Origin: Solirubrobacterales bacterium
Lineage (GTDB): Bacteria; Actinomycetota; Thermoleophilia; Solirubrobacterales; 70-9
DNA length: 64,000 nt
NCBI GenBank assembly: GCA_016712175.1
Contig: JADJRQ010000001.1
Span: 682,001-746,000 of the forward strand
Direction of reading: 5' to 3'
Shown: positions 1 through 8,781 of the stretch, piece by piece
Layout of the letters: each line of letters starts with the position of its first letter
Position numbering within the stretch: position 1 is the first letter of the stretch
Position numbers and translations under genes: made by a program
The notes under the pieces: model-generated
What the model was told of the DNA's origin: nothing
The model's database searches: none
What the model saw: only the letters and a program-made list of their open reading frames with translations

Positions 1-849
1 CGTGAAGAGGTCGGGCTCGAGGTTCCAGGCCTTCGTGCAGCCGCCGGCCCCGGCCGAGAAGGTGTGGGTCTCGTCGATGATGAGCAGCGTGCCGTACTTC
101 CTGGTGAGCTCCCTGAGAGCCTCGTGGTAGCCCTCGTCGGGCAGCACGATGCCCATATTGGTCATCGCCGGTTCGGCCAGTACGCAGGCGATCTCTTCGG
201 TGGCCAAAGCCTTCTCCAGGGCTTCCAGGTCGTTGAACTCGATCGCTGTCGTGGTCACGGCAGGGTCAACTGGCGGACCGACGTTGCCGGCGCGTGAGAC
301 GGTGCTCCCGTCCGCTCCGGCCACAGCGAACGACTCATCGACCGAACCGTGGTAGCTGTAGCTGTAGACCAGCACCTTCGGCCGGCCGGTCAACTGGCGG
401 CAGATCCGGAGCGCTGCACGATTGGCGTCAGTAGCGGTCAGCGTGAACATCCAGCGGTCGAGTCCGAAGCGCCGCTGCAGCTCCTCCCCGACCCAGGCCG
501 CGTTCTCGGTCGGCAGCATGGTCGTGATGCCTGTCTGTTCCTGGGCGGTGATCGCACGCACCACCGGTTCCGGGTCGTGTCCGGGCATCGCCCCGCTGTC
601 ACCGAGGCAGAAATCGATGTAGGTGTGGTCGTCGACATCGATGATCCGGGCGCCGATCGCGATCTTCGCGAACACCGGGAACCCGCCGGCCCAGCGCATC
701 ATCCAGGGCATCGGAACTCCGCCCACCAGAGACTTCTGGGCCCGTTCGTAGAGTGCCTTCGACTTCGGATTGGCCTCGACAAACGCCTTCAGCTCGAAGT
801 CGAGACACTCACTCAGCCGGGCACGATCGATCGCGGTTTCGGTGGTCAT
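1..849 (-). CDS. Class III aminotransferase, C-terminus cut by window edge
   Basis: A reading frame starts at an ATG at 847-849 and stays open to the left edge, giving 283 residues. It reads as a PLP-dependent fold-type I class III aminotransferase of the glutamate-1-semialdehyde aminomutase type. An N-terminal segment contains VGGVPMPWM. The glycine-rich SGAMPGHD region and SYSYHGS precede the IIDETHTF segment near residue 260, whose Asp contacts the pyridine nitrogen of PLP. The PLP-binding lysine lies beyond the window edge and cannot be checked. The gene stands apart from the hem operon at 16-20 kb, so a role as HemL itself is not supported by context. Substrate unknown. Confidence 0.8.
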   Translation of the reverse strand, partial: MTTETAIDRARLSECLDFELKAFVEANPKSKALYERAQKSLVGGVPMPWMMRWAGGFPVFAKIAIGARIIDVDDHTYIDFCLGDSGAMPGHDPEPVVRAITAQEQTGITTMLPTENAAWVGEELQRRFGLDRWMFTLTATDANRAALRICRQLTGRPKVLVYSYSYHGSVDESFAVAGADGSTVSRAGNVGPPVDPAVTTTAIEFNDLEALEKALATEEIACVLAEPAMTNMGIVLPDEGYHEALRELTRKYGTLLIIDETHTFSAGAGGCTKAWNLEPDLFT

Positions 850-1001
850 TCGCCCATCGTAGCCGCGTGCCCCAGCCGGGAAGGTCCGGTTGGCTGCCTG
901 GTCCCGGTGCCTTGTCCGGTGTGAGCCTGCGGACGTAGTAAGAACCACGGATTTAGGCATGCCACAACTTTTTTCGTCATAAAACGTAAAATGATCCGCT
1001 G

Positions 1002-2314
1002 ATGGCACCCCCTCCCGAAGAAGGCAGCGGCAAACCGGCCGGACCGGGGCCGCAGTACGAGCTACCCGTTTCCCCGCTGGAGCGGATCGAAGCCCGTGGA
1101 AAAATCCGCGGCCGGCTCGGCCTGCTCGGCCCCGCCTTCGTCGCCGCAGTCGCGTACATCGACCCGGGCAACTTCGCGACCAACTTCGAGTCGGGAGCCA
1201 AGTTCGGCTACACCCTGACCTGGGTGATCGTCATGGCCAACCTGATGGCGATGCTGGTCCAGTACCTCTCGGCCAAAGCGGGTCTCGCTTCGGGGATGAG
1301 CCTGCCGGAACTCTGCCGGGTCAGCTTCCCCCGGACGACCAACTTCTTCCTCTGGATCCAGGCCGAGATCGTCGCGATAGCGACCGACCTGGCTGAGTTC
1401 GTCGGCGCGGCGATCGGCCTCAACCTGCTCTTCGGCATCCCGCCGTTCCCCGCCGGCCTGATCACCGCGGTGATCGCGATCGGAATCCTCGCCCTCGAAC
1501 AGCGCGGCTACCGCAAGTTCGAACTGGCAATCATCGGCCTGCTCGGCCTGGTCGCCCTTGGCTTCCTGTACGACTTCGTCGCCGTCGGGGACCAGTCGGC
1601 CACCGGAATCGCCGGGGGCCTGATCCCCGGCTTCGAAGGTTCGGAATCAGTCCTCTGGCAATCGGAATCATCGGTGCCACGGTCATGCCACACGTGGTCT
1701 ACCTCCACTCGGCCCTGGTCCAGCGCCGGGTCGTTCCGGAGAACGAAGAAGAGCGTCAGAAGATCCTGCGCTTCACCAAGATCGACTGCATCGTCGGCCT
1801 GAGCATCGCCGGCGTGATCAACCTCTCGATGCTCTTCATCGCCGTTGCGCTCTTCAAGAAGACTGGAAGCCTCGACATCGACTCGATCGAAGGCGCCCAT
1901 GCCGGCTTGATGGAAGTGGTCGGCGGCGGCGCGGCCCTGGCCTTCGCTATCGCCCTGCTGGCCTCCGGCCTCTCCTCTTCGAGTGTCGGCACCTACGCCG
2001 GCCAGGTCGTGATGCAGGGCTTCATCCAGCGAAAGATCCCGCTGTACATCAGGCGACTGGTCACCATGGTCCCGGCGCTGGTCGTGCTCGCGCTCGGCTT
2101 GCCGACCACGCAGACCCTGGTCATCTCCCAGGTGGTCCTCTCCTTCGGCATTCCTTTCGCCCTGGTGCCGTTGATCATCGTCACCCGGAAGACCGAGCTG
2201 ATGGGGACCCTCGTCAACGACCGCAAGACGACCATCGTGGCCAGCGCAATCGCGGCGATCATCATCGCTCTGAACACCTACCTCATCTTCGACACGCTCG
2301 CGAGCCTTCTCTGA
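1002..2314 (+). CDS. mntH: Nramp-family divalent metal transporter (MntH-like), frameshifted
   Basis: Integral membrane proton-coupled Mn2+/Fe2+ importer. The N-terminal frame (1002 to about 1655) has the TM1 metal-binding motif DPGN in AYIDPGNFATN. The downstream frame (about 1650 to 2314) has the TM6 partner motif MPH in ATVMPHVVYLHS. The two frames join in VLLAIGIIGATVMPH if one base is restored in gtcctctggcaatcgg near 1652-1660, so one gene of about 437 residues is intact apart from a single-base loss. Hydrophobic segments fit the 11-TM fold. The ATG follows a TAAAAT hexamer (987-992) by ten bases with no Shine-Dalgarno, so the message may be leaderless. Symbol assigned by family; Fe versus Mn preference is not decidable here. 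Confidence 0.88.
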
Positions 2315-2325
2315 CGCCAGATTCA

Positions 2326-2399
<74 letters not shown>

Positions 2400-2503
2400 T
2401 CGGCCTCAGACTTTATCCGGATGCCACCGAGGAAACACTGGCAGGCGTTCGTTGGGCTAAAGTTACCAAAAATCTTGTATTTTGACAACTATCGAGCTAA
2501 TAT

Positions 2504-3211
2504 GTGCCCGTGTCCCTGAATGAACGGAGATCAGCCCTGCTTGATGACATCGCCCGTCTTCGCCGGGTGCAACTCCGCGTACCGGAGGACCGGGATGTCG
2601 CCACCGTGAAAGCCAACCTCGAAAAGGAACTGGGCGAGACGGTCTCGCGCCGACTGGCAGGACGGTTCCTCGGGGTGAGCCACACGGCCCTCGGCAAGTG
2701 GATCAAGTCGGGCGACCTGCCTGTCGTCTTCAACCGGAAAGGCCGCGTCGAAATCCCGGTTTCCGCACTACTGGACCTCCATGAAGCAGTAGAAGCCGAG
2801 CGGTCCCACGGGTCGCGAAGTCGCCACCTACTTGAGCCGGCGATGATCGAAGGTCGCGAGCGAGCGAGACGGATGACGGTTGACCGAACTGAACCCGGTT
2901 CCGGGGATGGTTTCGATGGCCATGGTCCAGCCGGTCGGAGAGGTCTGGCCTTTCACCAGGTGATCGCCAAACGGCTCACCCGCCGCATGGTTGACGAAGC
3001 TCGCCAGCGAGTGTGGACGCTGAGATACGCCGGGAAACTCGACCCCCGATACGCCGACGAATGGGAGCGTGTCCTGGGCGAGCCACTGGACAACATCCGG
3101 CAGGCGCTGGTCGCAGAAGACCAACTCAGTCAGGACCTCCGACAGAACTCACCTTTTGCCGGAATGCTCAGTGAACCCGAACGGCGGAAGATCCTGGAAG
3201 CTACCCGGTGA
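2504..3211 (+). CDS. HTH DNA-binding protein, putative antitoxin-like partner of the following nucleotidyltransferase
   Basis: A 235-residue protein from a GTG start. Residues about 48-75 read as a helix-turn-helix of the excisionase/MerR-like kind (RRLAGRFLGVSHTALGKWI, then SGDLPVVFNRKGRVEIPV resembling a wing). The C-terminal half is charged and helical. The stop overlaps the GTG of the next gene by four bases (GTGA, 3208-3211), so the two are translationally coupled. Upstream (2460-2503) is unusually AT-rich for this genome and contains TTGACA (2482-2487) and an imperfect TTGT/ACAA inverted repeat, possibly a promoter with autoregulatory operator. Antitoxin role is inferred from the pairing only. 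Confidence 0.6.
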   Translation: MPVSLNERRSALLDDIARLRRVQLRVPEDRDVATVKANLEKELGETVSRRLAGRFLGVSHTALGKWIKSGDLPVVFNRKGRVEIPVSALLDLHEAVEAERSHGSRSRHLLEPAMIEGRERARRMTVDRTEPGSGDGFDGHGPAGRRGLAFHQVIAKRLTRRMVDEARQRVWTLRYAGKLDPRYADEWERVLGEPLDNIRQALVAEDQLSQDLRQNSPFAGMLSEPERRKILEATR

Positions 3212-3735
3212 ATCGCGAGGACCTGGAACACGTCATCGGGGCGGCCGCGGAAATCCTCAAGGACGAGGAATTCGTGGTCGTCGGCAGCCAGGCGATCCTT
3301 GGTCCTTTCCCCGATGCACCCGCCTCTCTCCTCCGATCGACCGAGGTCGATATTTTCCCGCGGCATCGACCCGACGACGCAATCGAAATCGACGGCTCCC
3401 TCGGTGACGGCTCGATGTTTCACGAAACCTTCGGCTACTACGGGCACGGCGTCGGTCCGGAGACAGCCAAGGCTCCGCACGGATGGGAGGAGCGCCTGAT
3501 CCCGATCGATATCCCTCGCCGGGGCAAGAGCCCAGGATCCGTCAGGACCTACTTCCTGGAACCGCATGACCTGGTCCTGGCCAAGTGTGTCGCGGGGCGG
3601 GATCGCGACTGGGACTTCGCCAGGGACGCCCTCGAAGCCGGCCTCGTGGAAGAGGAAACACTCCGTTCCCGGTCGCTGGATCTACCCGTCTCAGACGAAG
3701 TCCGGGGCAAAATTCTACGAATGCTCCGGGGCTAG
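3208..3735 (+). CDS. DUF6036-type nucleotidyltransferase, putative toxin
   Basis: A 175-residue protein of the polymerase-beta-like nucleotidyltransferase superfamily. It shows VVVGSQAILGPFPDAP, STEVDIFP, GDGSMFHETFGYYGHGVGPE, and a C-terminal HDLVLAKCVAGRDRDWDF segment, as in DUF6036/AbiEii-like proteins. The usual DxD carboxylates appear as ExD (E and D of STEVDIF). The GTG start overlaps the upstream HTH stop by four bases. Related minimal nucleotidyltransferases act as tRNA- or NTP-modifying toxins, and the HTH partner fits an antitoxin or repressor. Its TAG stop shares the palindrome CTAG (3732-3735) with the stop of the convergent SnoaL-like gene. Toxicity is inference. Confidence 0.72.
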   Translation: MNREDLEHVIGAAAEILKDEEFVVVGSQAILGPFPDAPASLLRSTEVDIFPRHRPDDAIEIDGSLGDGSMFHETFGYYGHGVGPETAKAPHGWEERLIPIDIPRRGKSPGSVRTYFLEPHDLVLAKCVAGRDRDWDFARDALEAGLVEEETLRSRSLDLPVSDEVRGKILRMLRG

Positions 3736-4241
3736 GTCCCCGGTATCGGCAGGTTCGAGAGCGCCTTTCGTCCGTTCAGGGCGAGCCCACCGAGGGTCAT
3801 CGCCACTGACTCCGCCTTGGTGTCGAAGCCCGGCCACAGGCCGAGGTTCCGCAGATTGCCGACCACGTCATAGAAGGAGTGCTCACGACAGACCTTGCCA
3901 TCACGGAACTCGAAGATGTCGGTGCCTATGGTCTCGAGATGCTTTCCGGTTGCCGGCAGGCCGATCCATAGCGGCCCCGAGTTGACCCCGCTGAAGGCCC
4001 AGGGCTCGGTGACCCGGTCACCTTCGTGAATCACCGGCTCGCGCATCGTCCAGTGGGGTTCGGGGAAAGCGCGAAAGAAGCCGTCACAGTAATCGGCGTA
4101 TGCCTCGATTCCGTGGATCGGCTCGGCCAGGGTGACGTCCCAGTACTCGATGTCGTCAGTGACGTACTCGAGCACCGCTTGAGTGCCGGTGTTCCAGGCC
4201 TTCTGCCAGTCCTTGAAGAAGTTGTCAGCCCACTCGCTCAT
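3732..4241 (-). CDS. SnoaL-like / NTF2-fold protein
   Basis: A 169-residue protein starting MSEWADNFF. It resembles the SnoaL-like polyketide-cyclase/limonene-epoxide-hydrolase cone fold: an N-terminal helix (KDWQKAWNTG), DDIEYWDVTLAEPIHG, then strands ending FEFRDGKVCREHSFYDVVGNLRNLG, the usual FxDGKI-x-EH segment. The ATG at 4239-4241 is preferred because the open frame upstream of it lies inside the next gene. It ends on the CTAG shared with the convergent nucleotidyltransferase and lies 10 bases downstream of the baeRF-like gene, probably in one operon with it. Substrate unknown; many family members have no assigned reaction. Confidence 0.75.
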   Translation of the reverse strand: MSEWADNFFKDWQKAWNTGTQAVLEYVTDDIEYWDVTLAEPIHGIEAYADYCDGFFRAFPEPHWTMREPVIHEGDRVTEPWAFSGVNSGPLWIGLPATGKHLETIGTDIFEFRDGKVCREHSFYDVVGNLRNLGLWPGFDTKAESVAMTLGGLALNGRKALSNLPIPGT

Positions 4242-4251
4242 GACAGGACGC

Positions 4252-5409
4252 TCAGTAGCGCAGCAGGGCGAGGGTTCCGCCGGTCTCGGCCAGCGCCGGC
4301 ACTTCTTCCTCGGAAGCAGAGCTGACTCTGGCATCGGTGCGTATCGCCAGTTCGACCAGAGCTTCCTGGAGACTTGACTCTCCCGCGTCTTCGATCGCCT
4401 GTCGGGCCCCGTCGGAAAGGGTCGCGTCCTTGGCTTCCACATACGGGTCGAGGACCAGATGCTCGACCCGCCCTTCGGTCAGCGCCAGCAGGACCTCGTC
4501 GGGCCCGCCGGCGGCGCGGTCAGCGGCCTGGATTCTCGCCAGGGCTTGATCGGCGACGGACCTGACACCTTCGCGCCAGGCATCCCGCATCTCACCGTCC
4601 AGATGTTCGGCGACTTCGGCGGCCGGCACTTCGATCAGATTGGTGCTGACCCTGACTTCGACCATCTCGGCAGTCCCGGCCGGAAGGGAATCGATGAATT
4701 CTCCACAGAGGTCGCCTTCAGCCGCAACGACGAGTCGTTTGAAATCGAGGTCCGACGCCGTCTCGGCAATTGCCTTCGAAGCGGCTTTGATGAACCTGGC
4801 CTGCCATTCGCCAACCCGGTTCTTGTAGGCCGAAACGTTGTTGATCGCATGGCCGCTTCCCGAGGGGTTCGGCCGGGCCGCGCCGCGGTAGTCATGCCAG
4901 TCGCCAAGCTCGAGGTTGAAGGTCGAAGATTCGAGATCGTGGACCGTACCGTCGCTCCATTCCAGCACCCGGATCAGGTCATGACTCAGTAGAACAATCC
5001 CGGTCCTCTGGCCGCGCGCGAGAACATCGACCACCGGCCAGATCACTGCACCCCGGTCGAGGGCGACGTAGTCCTCACGAAGCGGGATCTGAAAGGTGTG
5101 AAAGGAATCGATGGTGCCGCAGCCACTTACGAAGTAGGCGACGCTGCGACCCCGGTCGACCGCACTCGCCCCGGTCAGCCGGGTCTCGGCAGCCTTCGCC
5201 AGCTTGGCAATCTGCTGCTCGGACTCATGGCCGCCGTTGCCCGCACCAGCCGCGTCCCTGAGGCCGTTCCGGAGGTGGACCAGCCAGCCCGGGGTATCAC
5301 TTCGGTTGGCCGGGTCGCGAGGGTCCGTTCGGCAGAAGACCGACAGCACGGGGCCCTCGGTTTCGATGTCGATCAGGTCTCGCAGCTCTTCGATCTTCTG
5401 AAGGTTCAT
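4252..5409 (-). CDS. baeRF/Vms1-like eRF1-domain protein
   Basis: A 385-residue protein. The ATG at 5407-5409 (MNLQKIEELRDL) is preferred over an upstream TTG. It has the features of the bacterial archaeo-eukaryotic release-factor (baeRF) group: an N-terminal LSVFCRTDP segment, a central KRLVVAAEGDLCGEFIDSLP domain, an L7Ae-like region with EGRVEHLVLD, and the characteristic end GGTLALLRY. Relatives of this fold, including yeast Vms1, release peptide from peptidyl-tRNA on stalled ribosomes. No classical GGQ loop is visible, and the short GAGNGG at about residue 60 is not in the expected place, so hydrolase activity is unproven. Ribosome rescue or stress response is inferred from the fold. Confidence 0.72.
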   Translation of the reverse strand: MNLQKIEELRDLIDIETEGPVLSVFCRTDPRDPANRSDTPGWLVHLRNGLRDAAGAGNGGHESEQQIAKLAKAAETRLTGASAVDRGRSVAYFVSGCGTIDSFHTFQIPLREDYVALDRGAVIWPVVDVLARGQRTGIVLLSHDLIRVLEWSDGTVHDLESSTFNLELGDWHDYRGAARPNPSGSGHAINNVSAYKNRVGEWQARFIKAASKAIAETASDLDFKRLVVAAEGDLCGEFIDSLPAGTAEMVEVRVSTNLIEVPAAEVAEHLDGEMRDAWREGVRSVADQALARIQAADRAAGGPDEVLLALTEGRVEHLVLDPYVEAKDATLSDGARQAIEDAGESSLQEALVELAIRTDARVSSASEEEVPALAETGGTLALLRY

Positions 5410-5441
5410 TCGTCTATCCAATCAGAACGGTTCGCCATGAC

Positions 5442-6134
5442 TCAGGCGGCTGGAGTCTCGTTCTCTTTCCCGGATAGCTCGACCTCTTCGATGTCGTAAA
5501 GGCTTTCGCGGGCGACCTGCTTGCCCTTGGAATTCCAGAGGTAGATATCGAGGTAGGCATCGTCGCCGTAATTCTTGAGTGCGTCCGGTGCGATCAGGGT
5601 GAAACGGTCGGCAAATAGCGGGTCCTGGTCGACCGCGGATCCGTTCAACTCAGCGGTGGCTGCGAAAGCTTCCTTGATCAGCGAACGGCCCCAGATCAGG
5701 GTGATGTCGGCTTCGCGCCCGTTCTCACCCTGCCACTTGCCGATTACTTCGTCGCCGAGGTCGATCGCCCAGTCCGGGTTGTCGGCCGCGACCACGTCGG
5801 TGAAGTCAACCGACGCGGTGAAGTCCTCGGGGTCGCCACCGGAGGGCTGGACGAAGGAGACGAAACCGAAGAACTCGATCGTGCTGGCTTCTTCGCCTTC
5901 ATCGAGCACTGTCTCGCCAGCGGCGCTGGCGGGGATCCAGACGCGACCCGCCCAGGCACGCTCCGGGAACCAGACGATCTCGTCCGGCATGCCGGTGCCT
6001 TCGGGCAGATCCTTGATCTCGGCACAGGCATCGCGGAAGACGGTGGAGAGTCGCTCTGCGAAACGGCCGTGGGGGATGCCGTGCTGCGAAGCGTCGGCGA
6101 CGAAGTGCGGGATGGGGCGTTTCTCGATGGGCAT
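5442..6134 (-). CDS. Conserved protein of unknown function
   Basis: A 230-residue soluble, acidic protein from ATG at 6132-6134, with no signal peptide or membrane segment. Notable stretches are PIEKRPIPHFVADASQHGIP, an SxDFTDVV segment, and LNGSAVDQDPLFADRFTLIA. I do not recognise the family. It is eight bases downstream of galT and 32 bases before the baeRF-like gene on the same strand, so it is probably co-transcribed with both. The coding pattern is ordinary for the window. No function assigned. Confidence 0.6.
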   Translation of the reverse strand: MPIEKRPIPHFVADASQHGIPHGRFAERLSTVFRDACAEIKDLPEGTGMPDEIVWFPERAWAGRVWIPASAAGETVLDEGEEASTIEFFGFVSFVQPSGGDPEDFTASVDFTDVVAADNPDWAIDLGDEVIGKWQGENGREADITLIWGRSLIKEAFAATAELNGSAVDQDPLFADRFTLIAPDALKNYGDDAYLDIYLWNSKGKQVARESLYDIEEVELSGKENETPAA

Positions 6135-6143
6135 CTCTGGACC

Positions 6144-7151
6144 CTACGACATCGCTTCGCGTAGCCCGGCGGCCGCTTTCTCCGGGGAGATCACGTTGAT
6201 GTCGACACCGGTGGCCATCTCGAATGAGGAACCCGGTTCGAGCCGCGGGACCAGATCGAGGTGCCAGTGGAAGTGCTCGACTCCGCGTGGCGCAGTCTTC
6301 ACCCAGAGGTTGAGCTGAGGCTGCTGTCCGAACAGCGCGTTCAGGCCGGCGATCGCCCGGCCGAGCATCGCGGCACCGCCCTGGCCCTCTTCGAACCTCG
6401 CCTCTGGCCGGCGGGGGATGATTCGCATCTCGTACGGGAAACGCGAGGCCCAGGGGCAGATCAGGGCGACTTCGTCGTCGATCGCGACGAGCCGGTCGCC
6501 ACGACGGATCTCCTCGCGTAGAACCTCCCCGAGCAGGCTGGCTCCGGCGGTCCGCTCACGGTAGGAGTTGAACCGTTCCCGCTCACGGGCGATTGCCGCG
6601 GGAACGAAAGGCGAGGCGCCGATCTGGGCATGGCTGTGCTCGAGCGAAGCGCCGGAATCGGGCCCTTCGTTGAGGATCAGCTGGACGTATGGCAAATCGG
6701 CCCGTGCGATCATGCGCCGGCGCCAGGCGGCCACCGCCACTTCCAGTTCCGCCGGATACAGCTGACCGATCGAACTCACATGCCGGGGTGAGTTGACGAT
6801 CACGTCGTGGTGGCCGATCGCGGGCCTCGAGGCGAACATGTCGGGCTCGGCCGACCGGGACGATGCCAGCAACGGGTCGGCAGCGCTGGCGAAGGCGCCG
6901 GCCTCGGTCTCGGCCTTGCCTGCGGCTTCCGCATCCTCGGCCGGGATCAGCGCCGGATAGAGGTTGGGTACGACCCGGGTCTTCCAGCCGGGGCCGTCGG
7001 GGGGCGACCCGTCCGGGCGGTCGGCGTCGAGCTCGGGCGGGGTCATCCCTTCCTTACCTTCACAGAAAGGACAGTCGTCCGGGCCATGCGACATCCAGCC
7101 GTCCATCTCGAACTGATCGGGCCGCTGGGCCCGCCCGGGAGCGATGAGCAC
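6144..7151 (-). CDS. galT: Galactose-1-phosphate uridylyltransferase
   Basis: HIT-superfamily nucleotidyltransferase of the Leloir pathway (UDP-glucose + Gal-1-P to UDP-Gal + Glc-1-P). Visible are the zinc-type DCPFCEG near the N-terminus, NSPRHVSSIGQLYPAEL, the GASLEHSHAQIGASPFVP region, and near the C-terminus VEHFHWHLDLVP. Length (335 residues from a GTG at 7149-7151) is slightly short. Upstream the frame stays open to tandem TAG codons at 7218-7223 and encodes a family-like start (EIRIDQLTGTRVLIAPGRAQ), but that stretch has no ATG, GTG or TTG. Either a rare start codon is used or a base error hides the true start. Begins right after the slipin stop. Confidence 0.87.
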   Translation of the reverse strand: MLIAPGRAQRPDQFEMDGWMSHGPDDCPFCEGKEGMTPPELDADRPDGSPPDGPGWKTRVVPNLYPALIPAEDAEAAGKAETEAGAFASAADPLLASSRSAEPDMFASRPAIGHHDVIVNSPRHVSSIGQLYPAELEVAVAAWRRRMIARADLPYVQLILNEGPDSGASLEHSHAQIGASPFVPAAIARERERFNSYRERTAGASLLGEVLREEIRRGDRLVAIDDEVALICPWASRFPYEMRIIPRRPEARFEEGQGGAAMLGRAIAGLNALFGQQPQLNLWVKTAPRGVEHFHWHLDLVPRLEPGSSFEMATGVDINVISPEKAAAGLREAMS

Positions 7152-7220
7152 CCGGGTCCCGGTGAGCTGATCGATCCGTATTTCTGGCGACGCGCTGATT
7201 TCGTTCCCGGGCGGGACCTA

Positions 7221-8102
7221 CTACTGCTGGGACGGCGGTGGAGGCGACTCTTCCGGCGGCGGCTCCGGCGTGGGCAGATCCTCGATGGTCGGCTTCACGT
7301 AATCGGGATTGGCCGGATTGTCGGACCGGCTCATCACGCTCGGCAGACTCTTCATCCCCTCCTGGAAGGCGGAAATCAAGTCCATCGGTAGCGGGAAGAT
7401 CACGGTCGAGTTCTGGTTGCCGCTGATCTCGAGCAGCGTCTGCAGATAACGCAGCTGCAGCGAAGCCGGGTTGCGGCTGATGATGTCGGCGGCCTGGGTC
7501 AGCTTCTCCGCGGCCTGGTACTCGCCCTCGGAGTTGATGATCTTGGCGCGGCGTTCACGCTCGGCTTCAGCCTGGCGGGCCATTGCCCGCTGCATCTGTT
7601 CGGGGATCTCGACATCCTTGATCTCGACCGTCGTGACCTTGACGCCCCACGGTTCGGTCTGCTCGTCAATGATCTTCTGGAGCGACTCGTTCAGCCGTTC
7701 ACGCTCGGCGAGGATCTCGTCGAGTTCCGCCTTGCCGAGGACGGCGCGCAGGGATGTCTGGGCGATCTGTGAGGTGGCGATCAGGAAGTTCTCGACATCG
7801 GTGATCGCCCGGTTCGGGTCGACCACACGGAAGTAACAGACGGCATTGACCGAGGTCGGAACGTTGTCGCGGGTGATGACTTCCTGCGGCGGGATGTTCA
7901 GCGTGACCGTTCGCAGATCGATCTTGACCATGCGGTCAATGAACGGGATCAGCAGGATCAGGCCCGGGCCCTTCATGTCGATCAGGCGGCCGAGCCGGAA
8001 GATCACTCCCCGCTCGTACTCACGCAGGATCTTGATGGCCGAGAACAGCACCACCAAAAGGAAGATGGCGAGGATGACCACAAAAGCGCCAAGAACTTCC
8101 AT
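7221..8102 (-). CDS. Slipin / SPFH (band 7) membrane protein
   Basis: A 293-residue stomatin-like protein. It has an N-terminal membrane segment (residues about 3-22), then the SPFH domain: EYERGVIFRLGR, GLILLIPFIDRM, the NVPTSVNAVCYFRV strand, and the long coiled helix AMARQAEAERERRAKIINSEGEYQAAEKL. The C-terminus is Pro/Glu-rich. The ATG overlaps the NfeD stop by one base, the classic NfeD-slipin gene pair. Family members organise membrane microdomains together with NfeD and are linked to membrane-protein turnover and stress. Two consecutive TAG codons end the gene. Confidence 0.9.
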   Translation of the reverse strand: MEVLGAFVVILAIFLLVVLFSAIKILREYERGVIFRLGRLIDMKGPGLILLIPFIDRMVKIDLRTVTLNIPPQEVITRDNVPTSVNAVCYFRVVDPNRAITDVENFLIATSQIAQTSLRAVLGKAELDEILAERERLNESLQKIIDEQTEPWGVKVTTVEIKDVEIPEQMQRAMARQAEAERERRAKIINSEGEYQAAEKLTQAADIISRNPASLQLRYLQTLLEISGNQNSTVIFPLPMDLISAFQEGMKSLPSVMSRSDNPANPDYVKPTIEDLPTPEPPPEESPPPPSQQ

Positions 8103-8761
8103 CAGGAATCAGCTCCTTCAGTTTGTTGGTTTGAGTCCGGGCCGGTCCCGTCGGGGCTGACCAGAAGTGTGAGGCCACGAATGCCGTCGACCCGGATGCG
8201 GTCGCCGACTGTTGCCGATTGTGAAGACTCGGAGGGTTCAGCCTGCCAGAGCGCGCCGTCGATGAAGACCTGGCCCGTCGGGCTGAGTCCCTGACGCACA
8301 TCGCCGGTCTGGCCGATCAGTTCCTCGGGGCCGTAACGGACAGGCGTCTGTTTGACCACGCTCACGCGTTCGATCACGAAGAGCAGGAAGGCGCCAAGCA
8401 GGATCGAACCGGCAACCACGATCGGAATCGACGTTGGATCAGAGTCGCGGTCGAACATGAAGGTGCCTGCGAGAATCAGGCTGATCACTCCCAGGATCGA
8501 GAGTGGACGGTAGAGCTTGAGGGCGACGGCGCCGATGAAGAAGGCGATCGAGAGGATCAGCAGGCCGATGCCGCCGGCTGTGGCGTTCAGATCGACCGCG
8601 CCGACGATGCCCAGGATCAGGGCGATGATCCCGACCAGCCCGGGAAAGAAACCGCCCGGAGTAAGCGTCTCGATCCCCACCCCGACCAGCCCGAGGGTGA
8701 TCAAGAGAAAAACGAGTGTCGGATCAGTCAGCTCCACATATGGAGCGTAACGGTCGGGCAC
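8102..8761 (-). CDS. NfeD-like membrane protein
   Basis: A 219-residue short-form NfeD. There are four to five predicted membrane segments between residues about 15 and 130 (including GIETLTPGGFFPGLVGIIAL) and a C-terminal OB-fold domain beginning ELIGQTGDVRQGLSPTGQVF and ending DRIRVDGIRGLTLLVSP. The serine-protease ClpP-like domain of long NfeD is absent. Translation may begin at the GTG at 8759-8761 or at a second GTG seven codons later (VELTDPTLVF); no clear Shine-Dalgarno decides. It is directly coupled to the slipin gene, its usual partner. Confidence 0.88.
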   Translation of the reverse strand: MPDRYAPYVELTDPTLVFLLITLGLVGVGIETLTPGGFFPGLVGIIALILGIVGAVDLNATAGGIGLLILSIAFFIGAVALKLYRPLSILGVISLILAGTFMFDRDSDPTSIPIVVAGSILLGAFLLFVIERVSVVKQTPVRYGPEELIGQTGDVRQGLSPTGQVFIDGALWQAEPSESSQSATVGDRIRVDGIRGLTLLVSPDGTGPDSNQQTEGADS

Positions 8762-8781
8762 CGCCGGGGGTACCCGAAGCG

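Noticed and set aside
1..849. Glutamate-1-semialdehyde aminomutase (hemL) as part of the heme set
   Set aside because: The fold family fits but the gene is truncated, far from the hem block, and key substrate-specific residues are outside the window.
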